Source: Sinohyriopsis cumingii
Lineage: Eukaryota > Mollusca > Bivalvia > Unionida > Unionidae
DNA: 64,000 nt
Direction of reading: 5' to 3'
Assembly (NCBI GenBank): GCA_028554795.2
Contig: JAPYKE020000037.1
Coordinates: 4,522,501-4,586,500 of the forward strand
Under the pieces are notes generated by a model. That model saw only the letters and a list, made by a program, of their open reading frames with translations. It searched no databases and was not told the DNA's origin. This document shows positions 1 to 10,740 of the stretch, one piece after another (within the stretch, counting starts at the first letter, position 1; each line of letters starts with the position of its first letter). A program made the translations under genes and the position numbers.

Positions 1-101
1 CATTGTCCCTAGAGTAACCCACGATTTTTCTCCATGTTAAATTTCCATTGTCCCTAGATTTGCCCAGGGGTCTTTTTAATGCTAAGTCCCATTGTCCCTA
101 G
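1..101. repeat. Degenerate tandem repeat of about 45 bp
   Basis: The 12-mer CATTGTCCCTAG occurs at 1-12, 46-57 and 90-101, spaced 45 and 44 bases apart, with T-rich sequence between. The array reaches the left edge and probably continues beyond it. It lies upstream of the receptor exon, presumably in an intron. Confidence 0.6.
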
Positions 102-742
<641 letters not shown>

Positions 743-768
743 TGTGTACAATGAAGTTTCTATTTCAG

Positions 769-1896
769 AGAATTCTTCCTCTCTTGATGCAATAGATGAG
801 AATTTTATCGCCACGACTAAGGAATCTATATGTTCTGCTCCGTGTGAAGTAGGTGAAGCTTGGATAACTAGTCACAAGGACAAGTGCTGCTGGGAATGCA
901 ACCCCTGTGGAGAAGCAGAATATCTTTCAACTTTAAGTGTTTGTAAAAGGTGCAAAGATGGAACTCGCCCAAATTTAAACAGAACAGCTTGCGTCCCTAC
1001 AGAAGAGGTTTACATGAATCATGCAAACAAATATGCCGTTACATTTTGTATTCTTTCCACCGCTGCTATACTAGTTACCATTTTTGTCGGAGTATTATAT
1101 TACAGGAAACGGGAAACACCTATCATCAAAGCCAGTGGAACGGAAATGAGTTTTGTAATTCTTTCCGGAGTTATTTTCTCCTATGGATCAAGTTTCATCT
1201 TCGTTGCTTATCCATCCCCTGCTAGTTGTGGTGGAACTCGGTTAATCCTCGGTCTGTCTTACACCTTGGTCTATGCAGCCATTTTGGTCAAGACCAACCG
1301 GATATACAGGGTGTTCAATATCAAGGGAAACCAGCCGAAGAAACTGGCCATGATAAGTACTCAGTCACAGCTCCTTATAACGGCGGGCGTTGTTGTAGTC
1401 GAGGTTATCATTCTAGTAATGTGGATTGTTTTCAAACCACCGGATGTGACGAATATTTACCCAGACAATTACACAAACGTTCTTGTGTGCAAAGACTCGA
1501 CAGACTTCTCGTACCTCGGTGCACTGGCCTATCCCTTCATTCTTATGATAATCTGCTTGGTTTATGGATTTTTAACGCGAAAGGCCCCGGATGGGTTCAA
1601 TGAGGCGCGCCATATTGCTTTTGGTTCCTACGCATTTTGCGTGATGTGGCTCGCCTTTGTACCCATTTACTTTTCAGTTCAAAACAACACCTTACGTATT
1701 GCTTGCTTGTGTATAGCATCCCTTATTAATGCAACAGTAACATTGCTAACACTGTTTTTTCAAAAGGTGTACGCTGTACTCTGCCATCCGGAGAAAAATA
1801 CGCGGGAAAGTGTGATGACCCGAAAGAGAATGTTTAGCTATGATACATGGGATATAGACAAGCTGAGCGCACTTAGCAAAATTCGTGGAAATTCAG
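769..1896 (+). CDS. mGluR-like class C GPCR, exon with Cys-rich and 7TM domains
   Basis: This exon encodes the end of the cysteine-rich domain and all seven membrane segments of a class C G-protein-coupled receptor, a plasma-membrane receptor that in this family senses glutamate or related ligands. It opens after an acceptor (TTCTATTTCAG, ends 768) and closes at a donor (G|GTAATG, 1897). About 25 residues in, nine cysteines including a CC pair (KCCWEC) match the NCD3G/CRD pattern. Family signatures follow: TPIIKASG after the first membrane segment, KTNRIYRVF after the third, and [20 protein letters not shown] across the sixth. The tail starts at HPEKN. The bilobed ligand-binding domain is absent and must lie left of the window, so this is a partial gene. 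mGluR-like is secure; the subtype, and whether glutamate is the ligand, cannot be read from this half. Confidence 0.9.
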
Positions 1897-1931
1897 GTAA
1901 TGTGCACAAATATTTCTTATAACATACACAA

Positions 1932-1933
<2 letters not shown>

Positions 1934-1986
<53 letters not shown>
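1934..1986. repeat. (CA)n microsatellite
   Basis: About 26 CA units begin roughly 40 bases inside the receptor intron after the donor. Cys-Val and Thr-His frames across it are artefacts. Confidence 0.95.
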
Positions 1987-1988
<2 letters not shown>

Positions 1989-2005
1989 GTTCCAGCCAGA
2001 AATTT

Positions 2006-2051
2006 CTGGGGACGGGAGGACGGGGTGGGGGTGGGGGTGGGGGTGGGGGGC
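2006..2051 (+). repeat. G-run tract, (GGGGGT)n
   Basis: Four successive GGGGGT units follow further G runs on the sense strand of the receptor intron. Runs of this density fit the general pattern of a G-quadruplex-forming sequence. Confidence 0.7.
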
Positions 2052-2336
2052 ACATTATTGCCATAAGAGCCTTTGTCAAAAGTCGCACTGCGCACTGTCA
2101 TAATATTTTTAATTTCACGAAGAAAATTTATATTGTTCTTTACTTCTCAAATGATAATAAAACAAGTCGAATTTGTATAGGTGTGTCTCCCAATTAACTA
2201 ACCAACACAACCGAGCATAACCGAATGACTAATATTAATAAGCGATGTTAACATACTGTTTCGGAGTACAATCAATGTATCTTTTTGTAGCAAAAATCGG
2301 TTTCTGATTACAGTAATATATTTGTTAATTTTGCAG

Positions 2337-2770
2337 CCTCCACATTCAACTCAAATGCACAAACTCGAAGAAACTCAAAACGGAGCAGTTCCGAGCAGCA
2401 TCTCGCAACTAGGGAACCTTCCGTATCGGCAATTTCCCACGATGGAAGTAAAGGAAGGCCAAACAGTTTTCCGGAAATTTCCAGCTCTCCTCCGAGGATG
2501 TTAGAATTGTCTGATTTTGCAAAAGAAAATTCATTAGAGATTCCTGCTCGAGGAAGCTGTAGGGAAAGGAAAAATACAGTAAAAGAAAAGGACGGCGCAT
2601 TCATACGTAATGGTAGTGTAAAGGCTATTGCGATCACGTCATTCTACCCAATTCGTCTAGACAAACCCAGCGAAAATCAAATCAAGGAAGTAAACAAAAA
2701 CATGCCAGCAATAATAGTGACGTCCACGGACGAGGTTGAAGGTACTGGCTACGAAATGACAGTAAGGTGA
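2337..2770 (+). CDS. mGluR-like class C GPCR, C-terminal cytoplasmic exon
   Basis: This is the last coding exon of the receptor. It continues the frame of the 7TM exon (shared Ala codon) and ends at TGA 2768-2770. It encodes about 144 residues of cytoplasmic tail, rich in Ser, Arg and Asn near its start (RRNSKRSSSEQ) and charged further on, with no membrane segment. Such tails carry phosphorylation and scaffold-binding sites in this family. The protein ends ...GYEMTVR; I do not call a PDZ ligand. The intron position just after the 7TM region, with the tail in its own exon, supports the model. The link between the two exons rests on phase agreement and good splice signals. Confidence 0.82.
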
Positions 2771-3236
2771 AGCTCATGTACAAGCCTATATCAAGTGCAT
2801 TCTGGTATGTAAAGCGTCGCCACCAGAATCGAACCATGAAATACCCGTACGATAACAAATTAGTATTCTTAACTATCTGCAGTGTAAATACGAGTGTATA
2901 AACCAAAAATATTGCAAACAGATCCAAGACAAGACTGGTCAATAATAAACAATTGACCAAAACGTAGAGTGACACATAATAGGACCTGTTTTGGTTAGCT
3001 TCAGAATACAAACTCATCCGATTAGAATGATGACGAGGCAGATGAGAATGAGGAACTATTAAACATAGAGAATTATACAGCTGTAGATAAATTAATCTCT
3101 TGAGCTATAATGCAAAATTAAAACGATATTTACCTCAAATAGCACATCTGGTAACGATTTTATTTTTAATTAACATTTGTTATGCACAGGATAAACATTT
3201 CTCCCTGTCTACGTAAACATTTTTAACATGATTTTA
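2771..3236. other. 3' flank of receptor gene, no feature seen
   Basis: This is probably 3' untranslated and flanking sequence of the receptor gene. I see no clear repeat and no recognisable coding frame. An open frame on the opposite strand at 2682-3017 shows no family features. Confidence 0.4.
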
Positions 3237-3390
3237 AATATAACTGCTTTTCCAGACGTTTGGCCTTCAGGGTTGGTTAAACGATATAAGGGAGATAAAT
3301 CAGATCATGCCGATTACAGGACAGTTTCCTTCTTAAGCTGTTTCGGTAAGCGCTTTACGGATCTTCTTCTTAACAATAGAATCTCGGTTG
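3237..3390 (+). mobile_element. LINE reverse-transcriptase fragment
   Basis: A short stretch encodes residues typical of the start of a non-LTR retrotransposon reverse transcriptase: FPDVWPSG, then KGDKSDHADYR, then SFLSCFGKRF and LNNRI. This is the conserved block just before the catalytic palm motifs in CR1/Jockey/RTE-type LINEs. No polymerase active site follows, so it is a small decayed fragment about 470 bases downstream of the receptor stop codon. The clade cannot be fixed from this much sequence. Confidence 0.75.
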
Positions 3391-5435
3391 TTTTTAAATT
3401 ATTTTTTCCTTCTTGGAGGCACAGGCAAGTTTACATAACTAATACACCACAATTGATATATTTGGGTTCAATGCCGTAATATAATTTTTATATTGGATAA
3501 ATGGATCGCTATTCTGTACTTTTGTGGCAGTGTGTTCTTTGCATGTTCGATAGACCATGTAGAGCTGGGGGGAGGGTTGGGGGTGGGGGGCTTTTTTTAA
3601 TGCTAAAGATATCATATCAGGTGTATTGTTCCCCATACGTACATAGTAGTGGGTCGTGGAACCGTCAAACTGTCTACATCACAATTCATCAGAAGTGTGA
3701 AATACTGTGCAGGGAATAATACTTAGTAATTAATGGTTACTTTATAGGGGAGAGAGAAAAAGAAAGTAGGCGAGAAATGTCAAATGTTGACAGTTGACAA
3801 GTGTCTGATGTCACTTAAGGAGGACGAGTGGGTGATCGCGAGATAAAAGTACGTGTATTTAGTGTAACCATTTTTTAAAATACAAATATCATGGATGATT
3901 CTGATATATGAATTATGTTCAAATGGCGGTACATATTTACGTTGGCGGCTCCAGACATTTTATTTTGAAATATCCCGATTAAATGGTAGTAGATCTTGCT
4001 TACCGTACTGTTGCCCTCCTTCCATTTATATCCGTAACACGTGATACCAGATCCGAACTGTAATTTTGATGTTTCCCTTACAATGAGTTAGCTTAGCAGT
4101 ACAAAAACTTGACATTGCTTTGAAGTGCAAAAACAATAATTCAATAGTCCAAGCTGGGCACTAATATCCGGACGTAATTACCTCTCCAAGCAAAAATTGC
4201 AGAATATACGGAGTTGGAAACAAAAGAGTGAAGTCGATGCAGAAAGGTAGATTAGTCACTTTGGACTGATGTTTTTGCATATTTGCACGTGAGATCGTTA
4301 AAACGATCAATAAATAGTATTGATAGTTTATAATACAAAATCAGCATTTGAATTTTCGTTATTTCAGATCACCACAGTTATTGTAAAATATATCGCGGCA
4401 ACGTCGAAAATACGTTACAATGGATGATTGGCAATACAATCCGTCGCAAGAACACTCTCTTCATATGTTGATATGACGAACTATTGGATACAAATATTAA
4501 TTTGGTTAGTAGATACGTTACTGAGCCATAATTTGCTTCAGATTAGGCAACAAGAAATTTGTTTTTCGGCTTGAATTCCGGAGATAGCCATGCAATCTCT
4601 AGTATTTATTATCATCAAATTAGGACCAAAATTTATTATAGAACGTAAGATTTCCTTTTCTTTCTTTCCACCTTCCTCTTTGAAAGAAAAAGTGACACAA
4701 AAGTCAACGTTATGCTTGAATTATTAATGTATTGTATTGATGTATTGTACTGAAACAAAATGAGATGGAGGAAATGTCATGAAATGCATTCAAGGAAATG
4801 TAAATTCCGCCTTTTGCCCCTGTTTGGATGAAATGACAGATTATAAGGTGACTGAATCACACACTAGCATGGACCTAGTAAATAACGGTATCCTTCAATA
4901 TACGGGCATTGTCAAAAAGCTGAAAATAGAGTAGACAGCTTCACTATTCCATAAAGACTGACATACAATCCCAAAATAATTAAATAATTGTTGTTCAGAC
5001 GCAATTTGAATGGTTGACATTTCATATTGGCAATGAACAATACAGACAGTTTGTGCTTTGAATTGCTTATATTTAATACATCGCTTTAGATTCATCCGCC
5101 ATGGTATACTTGGTCCAGTATGCAGCGTTAAACGAGTTTTCGACTACTGTAAATCTAGCGAACCAAATCATGTCTTTTTATGACATTCCGTTTAATTGAT
5201 TTAAAACCTGAGAGTGGAATATCGTTTTCACTAGTTTTTAGTGTTGTAATTTCTTGACTATTTTGTTTGTTTGGTAAATATGCTGGAAAGATTCCTATAA
5301 TTTAAAAGACTAATTTAATTCGATGTGAAATTAAGTGATAGGATTAAAGTTTGTTAAAGATTGTTGGATACTTTTTTCCAGTAACACCTTCAAGTAACAA
5401 CCATAATTATTATAATGCGACCTTAATTTATATTA
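3391..5435. other. Intergenic, no gene seen
   Basis: AT-rich sequence with a short G-rich patch near 3568-3592. No coding frame with family features, no clear tandem repeat and no inverted terminal repeats seen over two kilobases. Confidence 0.4.
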
Positions 5436-5443
5436 TCTTAGAT

Positions 5444-5602
5444 CAGGGGTCTCAAACAAGCGGTCCGACAAACCGTATCATGTGGCCCGCAAAATGATAA
5501 GCGTCACAAGGTATCATGAGATATAACGAAGGTGGTGCAGCCCTTGGGCCATCGAAAATGCCCTTTTTCGGCCAAAGCGGGGCTATGAGTTTGAGACCCC
5601 TA
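5444..5602. mobile_element. hAT-type MITE (159 bp)
   Basis: The element starts CAGGGGTCTCAAAC and ends with the near-perfect inverse GTTTGAGACCCCTA. It is flanked by a perfect 8-bp target duplication TCTTAGAT at 5436-5443 and 5603-5610. An 8-bp duplication with CAGNGG-type ends is the signature of hAT transposons (established). At 159 bp it has no coding capacity and must have been mobilised by a transposase supplied elsewhere. Confidence 0.88.
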
Positions 5603-5610
5603 TCTTAGAT

Positions 5611-6584
5611 GTATAAACAGATACATTTCTGTCATATAAAGGATATTTGTATACAAAAGAACATATCAAGAGCAACCAACGTCACCACTACTATTTATAA
5701 AGGCAACGTTTCTACTTTCCATTATACTGGTAGCGTTGATTTTTTCATCTACTATAACTTGACATCTGAATGTAAATTACAAAGGTACTACGAGTGACGA
5801 GGTTTCGGCAGTTATAAACTATAAACATTTGTAAAAAATTCTGACGAATACTTTCTGAGCAAGATCCAAATTCTAGGGACGGGGACGTCATTTTCCCACT
5901 CGGAAATTCCTAATATTGTTGAAAACAATGAATGCTATATCAAAGAGACTGATGCACATCTGAATCCATTATAATGTTTTAGCTTTTTATATAATGTTTA
6001 CTTGAAAAATTACTCATTCCTGCCTTAACACATGAAATAAAATCCGTCTTACTGAGGTTTTAAGTTTTAGTTTGGATGGATTTATTTCTATATTCAATGT
6101 ATTAATCACTTGAATTACAAGGTGCTCGATAATAATCTCGGGCTAAAACCTTAATTTGAAATTATAATGAATTCAGACAAAGACATTTTGGATTATATTA
6201 TTGTGATACATCAAATGATTTTGTTAGCATTTATCGTAATTCTTTTTCCTTTCTTTCTAATAATATAAATATTCATGTATTATGATATGTAGAGATATAT
6301 TTAATTTTTCATTTATTCTTATGCTGTTTCACTTTTGATAGGATACTACTGTTAAATGGAGGTGTAATGTGGTAACTGTATACAAAAACAAAAGGTGGAC
6401 ATAAAAAATAATACATTTCTTTTTCATATGGACTTGTGTTTTATTAAATTGTTTTATTGCAACGTGTAACACAAAAGATATACGTTTCTCTTTAGGTGCA
6501 TAACATGTCTTGTTTTTCGTGCATATCTTTAAAACCATTAATATAATTGAAATCGTTTGTCAGAGTCTTAAGCAGAGATGAAAA
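5611..6584. other. Intergenic, no feature seen
   Basis: AT-rich unique sequence. Small open frames at 5609-5797 and 6329-6538 have no family features. Confidence 0.35.
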
Positions 6585-6800
6585 TAAACTTTTGCGGAGC
6601 TAGCATTTGTTTCCTACAGATGGACATCTGAAGTAAGGCCAAGCTGTATACTCTATAACCCAAAGTAAGGCCAAGCTGTATACTATATAACCCAAATTAA
6701 GGCCAAGCTGTATACTCTACAACCCAAAGTAAGGCCAAGCTGTATACTCTACAACCCAAAGTAAGGTCAAGCTGTATACTCTATAACCCATATTATATCC
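6585..6800. repeat. 32-bp tandem array inside a dispersed repeat
   Basis: Five units of 32 bp (core AAGTAAGGCCAAGCTGTATA) run from 6631 to about 6790, with only a few substitutions between units. The preceding AGAGCTAGCA...ACATCTG and the following AACCCAT...ATCCATCA also occur around the single unit at 63522-63602. The locus is therefore a copy of a dispersed element in which one internal segment has been amplified. Confidence 0.8.
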
Positions 6801-7084
6801 ATCAGCAGCAAAAAAGGTGAACAGACCTTTTGCTGAAACGTCATTTTGAAAACTAAGAACTCATTCGAAAACAATAAAATATATAAGCATAATATCGCCA
6901 AACCTAAACCTCTAACTTTGCCCAGAGTTTTTTTTTTTCTAACTGGGTTATTTGTTTTTGTTACATTATCTTTGTCTTTAGTGTTTGTATAAATTTGTAT
7001 GCGCGTTTTCGTTTACCCACCTGACGTTTTAATGAGGTCGTTCACCCTTTCTTCTGCTATAATTAAATCACTATTATACCAATA
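6801..7084. other. Left flank of the viral relic
   Basis: AT-rich sequence with a small imperfect hairpin near 6806-6833 (AGCAAAA...TTTTGCT). No terminal inverted repeat of the viral relic could be recognised here, so its left border is undefined. Confidence 0.35.
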
Positions 7085-8173
7085 ATGGCACCGGCTTTGG
7101 AGTCTTATACTGCTAGATTAGCTAGAGAAAGATTAGAAGCAATCAATAAATTTACTCCCGTCCGTGAATCTGTCGGACGAAAACTACAAGAACGTCAAGA
7201 ATCTCAAGCTGAAATCGCAGAAGGTTCAGAGCAATAATTTAAGCCAATTGTCGAACAAGAAAGAAAATTGTTACAGTAAATGAGGCGACTCAAAAAGTTC
7301 TTGTAACATAACCTGTTAATATTGCTGGCCGTCTCAATCAGCTCAACCACCACCCCAGCAACCCCCTCAACCACAACCAGAAGTTCAACCACAACCTGTG
7401 TCAAGAGTTAGAATTAACATTACAGATAAAATCACGCCCGAAGGTATTGGCGCTATCAAAGACCCAAACAAACTACTTGATATTGTTGCGTTTGGTAATC
7501 ACGATAGAGATAAGTATGTGAAACCCGAATATGTTAAAACTTTTAAAAATTTTGATTGGATTAGAGATGTATAGTGCATCGCTACTAATATTCAACAAAA
7601 CAGATCTGAGGAAGATGTTAATAATTTTAACATTTTAAACTTGACAGTAGATGAGCGTATTAGACAATTAATTCTGGAAAGGAGACAAAAAGAACAAATG
7701 AAGTTGCAACTTGAAAAGGCAAACACAGAAAGGAAACAAAGAGAGAAGGAAATGAGGTCGAAACTTAAGGAGGTTGAACGAGAAAGGAAACAAAGAAAAG
7801 AAGATCTGGAATTTGAGAACTTAGACGAAGGAAGGAACTACGTTCTTCACCAGGTTAGAATGAAGCAAAATGGAAATTAGTCTCATGAAAATGGGAGAAG
7901 GAAGAATATATAAAAATAAGCGAGGAAGAAGGAGCAACTGGAAGTGGTTTTTATACTCAAGGAAGTGGTCTAGGAACTTGTCCTGACAGTGTTCTTGCCG
8001 ATGTTGACCGACTAGAAATTCTGATCGTAGGAAAATGCTTAGAAAATAATTCTCCAGAAATTATTAATGAAATATCTGATGTTTGCCGAAGATTATTTAC
8101 AGCAGGTGTTATGGGTCGTAACATTTATCATTCTCTTATTAATGAAATTGCCGATGATTATTATAGCGACTGA
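7085..8173 (+). pseudogene. Decayed coiled-coil protein gene of the viral relic
   Basis: Four coding pieces in series look like one gene of about 360 residues. An N-terminal piece starts MAPALESYTARLARERLEAI at 7085 and stops at 7235. A Pro/Gln-rich linker and a following segment run from about 7325 to a stop at 7572. A charged Lys/Glu/Arg coiled coil occupies 7620-7880 in that same frame. A C-terminal piece at about 7920-8173, in another frame, contains EEEGATGSGFYTQGSGLG and ends YYSD. At least one stop and two frame changes break it. No counterpart is seen beside the right copy, which ends near 20,880. A structural or scaffold role is possible from the coiled coil and its place upstream of the capsid genes, but I do not recognise the family. 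Confidence 0.55.
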
Positions 8174-8205
8174 AACAATTAATTAATAAGCATGCAATTT
8201 AAAAA

Positions 8206-8618
8206 ATGATTATACCCAATGCTCAACGTTGTCCTGTAATAGTTAGGGTAGTAAAATCACGATTACCAACTTATAAAGCAATTTAGGGAGATGGACTCGG
8301 TGATGTCATTGTGGGTTTATTGAGAAGGATGGCTCCAAAAGCAATACCGATTGCAAAAGAATAAGGGATGAAAGCTATTGACGCTATTCGTGATAAAGGT
8401 ATTAGTGCTGCTTGTGATCTTGCTAAGAAATTTTTCCATCGATTAACAAACGATTAGCTCAATTAGTAGGAAAAAAACGTCACCACCGCCGCCACCACCA
8501 CCAGTAAACTAACCAGCACTGAAGTTATGCCTGCAAAAATCATTAAAATAATAAATCAAGCTGCAAATAAAACAAACCAGCAGACTTGGCTGATATACCC
8601 TAGTCAGACAAAAATATA
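8206..8618 (+). pseudogene. Decayed small basic viral protein (left copy)
   Basis: This is the counterpart of the intact gene at 20454-20807. It shares the start (MII...A.R), then V.V..SRL, RRMAPKAIPIAK, and the distal STEVM.A..IKIINQ block. It contains internal stops (near 8284 and 8362) and a frame change after about 8455, where a His-rich or Pro-rich stretch is read depending on frame. Rich in Lys and Arg and placed directly before the capsid gene, it could be a virion core or DNA-condensing protein; that is inference. Confidence 0.6.
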
Positions 8619-8637
8619 ACGGCAAGCTTAATAGCAG

Positions 8638-10022
8638 GAGGTGTTCAAACGTGTATCCGACCCAGTATTTGACATGGATGCGCCATTTCGCATAGATAAA
8701 TCCATACGCGATTATCAGTATTATTCTTATGACGCACGACAACCAGATCAGCGTGTCCGAATTGAACTACAAGTTCAAGATACAAGCAGACATTTCTTAC
8801 CTGCTGAAGCATGTATTGCAGTAGAAGGGGCACTTTTGAAAGTTGATAATACAGAATATAATGCCAATGATAAAATTAGTTTCGTTAATAACGGCATCAT
8901 GGCGTTGGTTGACAGTGCTACATACATGATTGAGGGAAAAATATTGAAAATGTTCAAAACAACGTCGATGTTGCTACAACAATAATATATCTAGCAAGAT
9001 ATTCTGACGATTATACAAGATCAGCTGGCCCGTCAATGATGTTTGCTAAAGCCACTTTTGACTTTTCTGACAACAGACGTATATTATAGGACAACCAAGT
9101 AACGCTGCCAACACCCGTGATATTGATTCACAACATGTAATGATAAACGTTAATGCACGCTTCAACTTAAGTTTTACAACACGTCGATGAATGTTAAGAG
9201 GTAATAGAAGATTCTCATGCGTAATTGCACCGTCGCATTGTTTGATTTTGCAGAAATGTTCGAAAAGTTATTTTTGGAGCCAAGCATGCAGTTCTACTTG
9301 TAAGAAAGGCTACTCTCGATGATGCTATCTGGCGAGAAAGTGTTCGCGTTGAAGCTGGTAAAGTATTACTAACAAAACTTTCGTTGTGGATGCCGGTAAT
9401 GACTCCAACGATTGCCGAGGAACACAACTTACTCCCTTTTATGGATTCAGGTGGTAAATCAGTATTACCATGGTTAACAGCAGCTACAGTGTTCAAAATA
9501 ATGTTAATGGTTTATTTACATGGCATATAGCCTCTCAGTAAGGTAGTTCAGCTGCCAGGCATGTTTTCATTGTTTTTCAAAATACTGAACGAGTAAACGC
9601 GCAACTAAAAGAAAATCCATTGATAGTTGACAAAATTGGGGTTTGTGATGTTTCACTGAGGATAAATGGACATCATGGACCAGCTGAATATATATTAATG
9701 AATTTTGAATCAAATAATGTAGCGCGTACATATCATCGGTTAATGACATTTATTGGACGTTATCAAAATATAGATACTGGTTGACAAATATCCCAATTAG
9801 ATTTTACAAGTCTGTATCCGATTTATTACTTTTCGCTGTAACATCTTGATTTATTTAGACAATCTGAAGTCGATATTCACTTTTGAGCTCAAGTAAATAC
9901 AGACACTCGAGCTGTTCCTAATTACAGAGCAGTTGCTGTTATACTCAGCGACAAATCAACGTTACTTGAAGGTGTAGGTGGATGGTTGACAGTTATTGAC
10001 ACTCCAGTAGCAGATATGTAAT
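8638..10022 (+). pseudogene. Major-capsid-like protein gene, left copy, decayed
   Basis: The gene starts FKRVSDPVFDMDAP (the start codon position reads GTG at 8641, ATG in the right copy) and is open for 114 codons, then continues in other frames. Recognisable blocks are RYSDDYTRSA, a W-MPVMTPTIAEE segment near 9390-9420, YHRLMTFIG near 9735 and LYPIYYFSL near 9815. It ends with DTPVADM before a stop near 10020. About 460 codons is a usual size for a double-jelly-roll major capsid protein of Polinton-type viruses, and the gene order (minor capsid, protease next) fits. The right copy (19002-20379) matches throughout. The capsid assignment is from general family resemblance and context. Confidence 0.62.
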
Positions 10023-10044
10023 TAGATCAGTTACGATATTTATA

Positions 10045-10440
10045 ATGTCATATCTGCATGTTAGTGTCAGTCTGACTCCTGCTTAGATTTAAAAGCTTCG
10101 ATCAAGGTCAGCAAAAAACTTTGGAATAAAAATATCACCAAAAACAATGACCAGATCACACGTGGTGAAAATAAATTATCATTATTAGAATGTCAACTCA
10201 GACATTACAATGTCGCCAAACAATCAAAAACATGCGTTAAACTTAATCTTTCTCCTGGTGCAGCTAAAGACTCAATTGAAACAGGCTGTAAAATTCCACC
10301 TTTTGCGGCTTTACCGGGAATAATCGCCGCCGCAACTCCAACCATTGCAAAACAGTTGCACATAGCGTTGTAAGTGGTTTTGATGGACATGCTGATAAAA
10401 AGCTTGCTAAAACAGTACGAGGACGAAGAATAAAAAAGAC
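10045..10440 (+). pseudogene. Minor-capsid-like protein gene, left copy, decayed
   Basis: It begins ATG 10045 with MSYLHVSVSLTPA, matching MKISYSHVNVTLTSG at the start of the right-copy gene (about 18982). A distal block (KDSIETG...PPFAALPG) matches KDSIKTGGIFP in the right copy and is followed by an Ala/Ile-rich hydrophobic stretch. Stops and frame changes occur throughout. A short basic protein with repeated Lys-rich segments and a hydrophobic C-terminal half, between capsid and protease, resembles the minor virion proteins of adenovirus/Polinton-type viruses; the role is inferred. Confidence 0.5.
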
Positions 10441-10740
10441 AAAGAGGCCGGAGACTAAATTAAATTATAATTTAATCGATTTAGCTAATAAACTGAAAAT
10501 AAACAAATTCAGGGGTGTTTTATTTATGCGTGATTAATTACCAAAACAAACAAACAGTATTGAAACAGGAATTATTAATCTTGATAATAGTTCAGGGCCT
10601 GGTACTCATCGAGTTGCACACGGATTTGATCCGCGAGGTTATGATTATTATGATTCATATGGGCTTTCTCAGCCAATGTAATTTTTAAAATACGCTAAGA
10701 ATATTCCATTTTGGTATTCATCATTGTAACGTTGCCTTCT
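10441..10740 (+). pseudogene. Adenain-like cysteine protease, truncated
   Basis: The coding remnant reads NLIDLANKLKI..., then GIINLDNSS, GTHRVA (about 10599-10616) and YYDSYGLSQP (about 10645-10675). A GTHxVA His segment followed by a YxDSxG Asp segment is the arrangement of the adenain/C5 and Ulp1-like protease fold, which in such viruses matures capsid proteins. The terminal segment that should carry the catalytic Cys is missing: similarity stops near 10740. A stop codon breaks the N-terminal part. The right copy keeps only the first about 35 codons (18390-18500). Confidence 0.6.

Larger units (their letters stand above)
1897..2336 (+). other. Intron of the mGluR-like gene
   Basis: The donor GTAATG at 1897 and the acceptor TTAATTTTGCAG ending at 2336 bound a 440-base phase-1 intron. 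The first exon leaves one base (G) and the next begins CC, giving an Ala codon and continuing the frame. The intron contains a (CA)n tract and a G-run tract, listed separately. Confidence 0.85.
7085..10740 (+). mobile_element. Left copy of endogenous Polinton/adintovirus-like element
   Basis: This is a block of co-oriented decayed genes: a coiled-coil multi-part gene, a basic protein, a major-capsid-like gene, a minor-capsid-like gene and an adenain-like protease. The last four are matched, in the same order, by the right copy on the opposite strand (20807 down to about 18390). Stops and frame changes break almost every gene. No integrase, packaging ATPase or terminal inverted repeat was recognised. 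The protease stops before its expected end and a foreign 490-bp stretch follows. The virus-type assignment is inferred from the set of genes together with the polymerase and helicase of the right copy. Confidence 0.7.

Noticed and set aside
1838..2103. Cys-Val, Thr-His and poly-Pro frames
   Set aside because: Translations of (CA)n and the G-run tract in the receptor intron.
2682..3017. 111-codon minus-strand frame with hydrophobic stretches
   Set aside because: It overlaps the receptor's last exon antisense and shows no family features or splice sites.
7204..7404. 66-codon Val-rich minus-strand frame
   Set aside because: Antisense shadow of the Pro/Gln-rich linker in the decayed viral gene.
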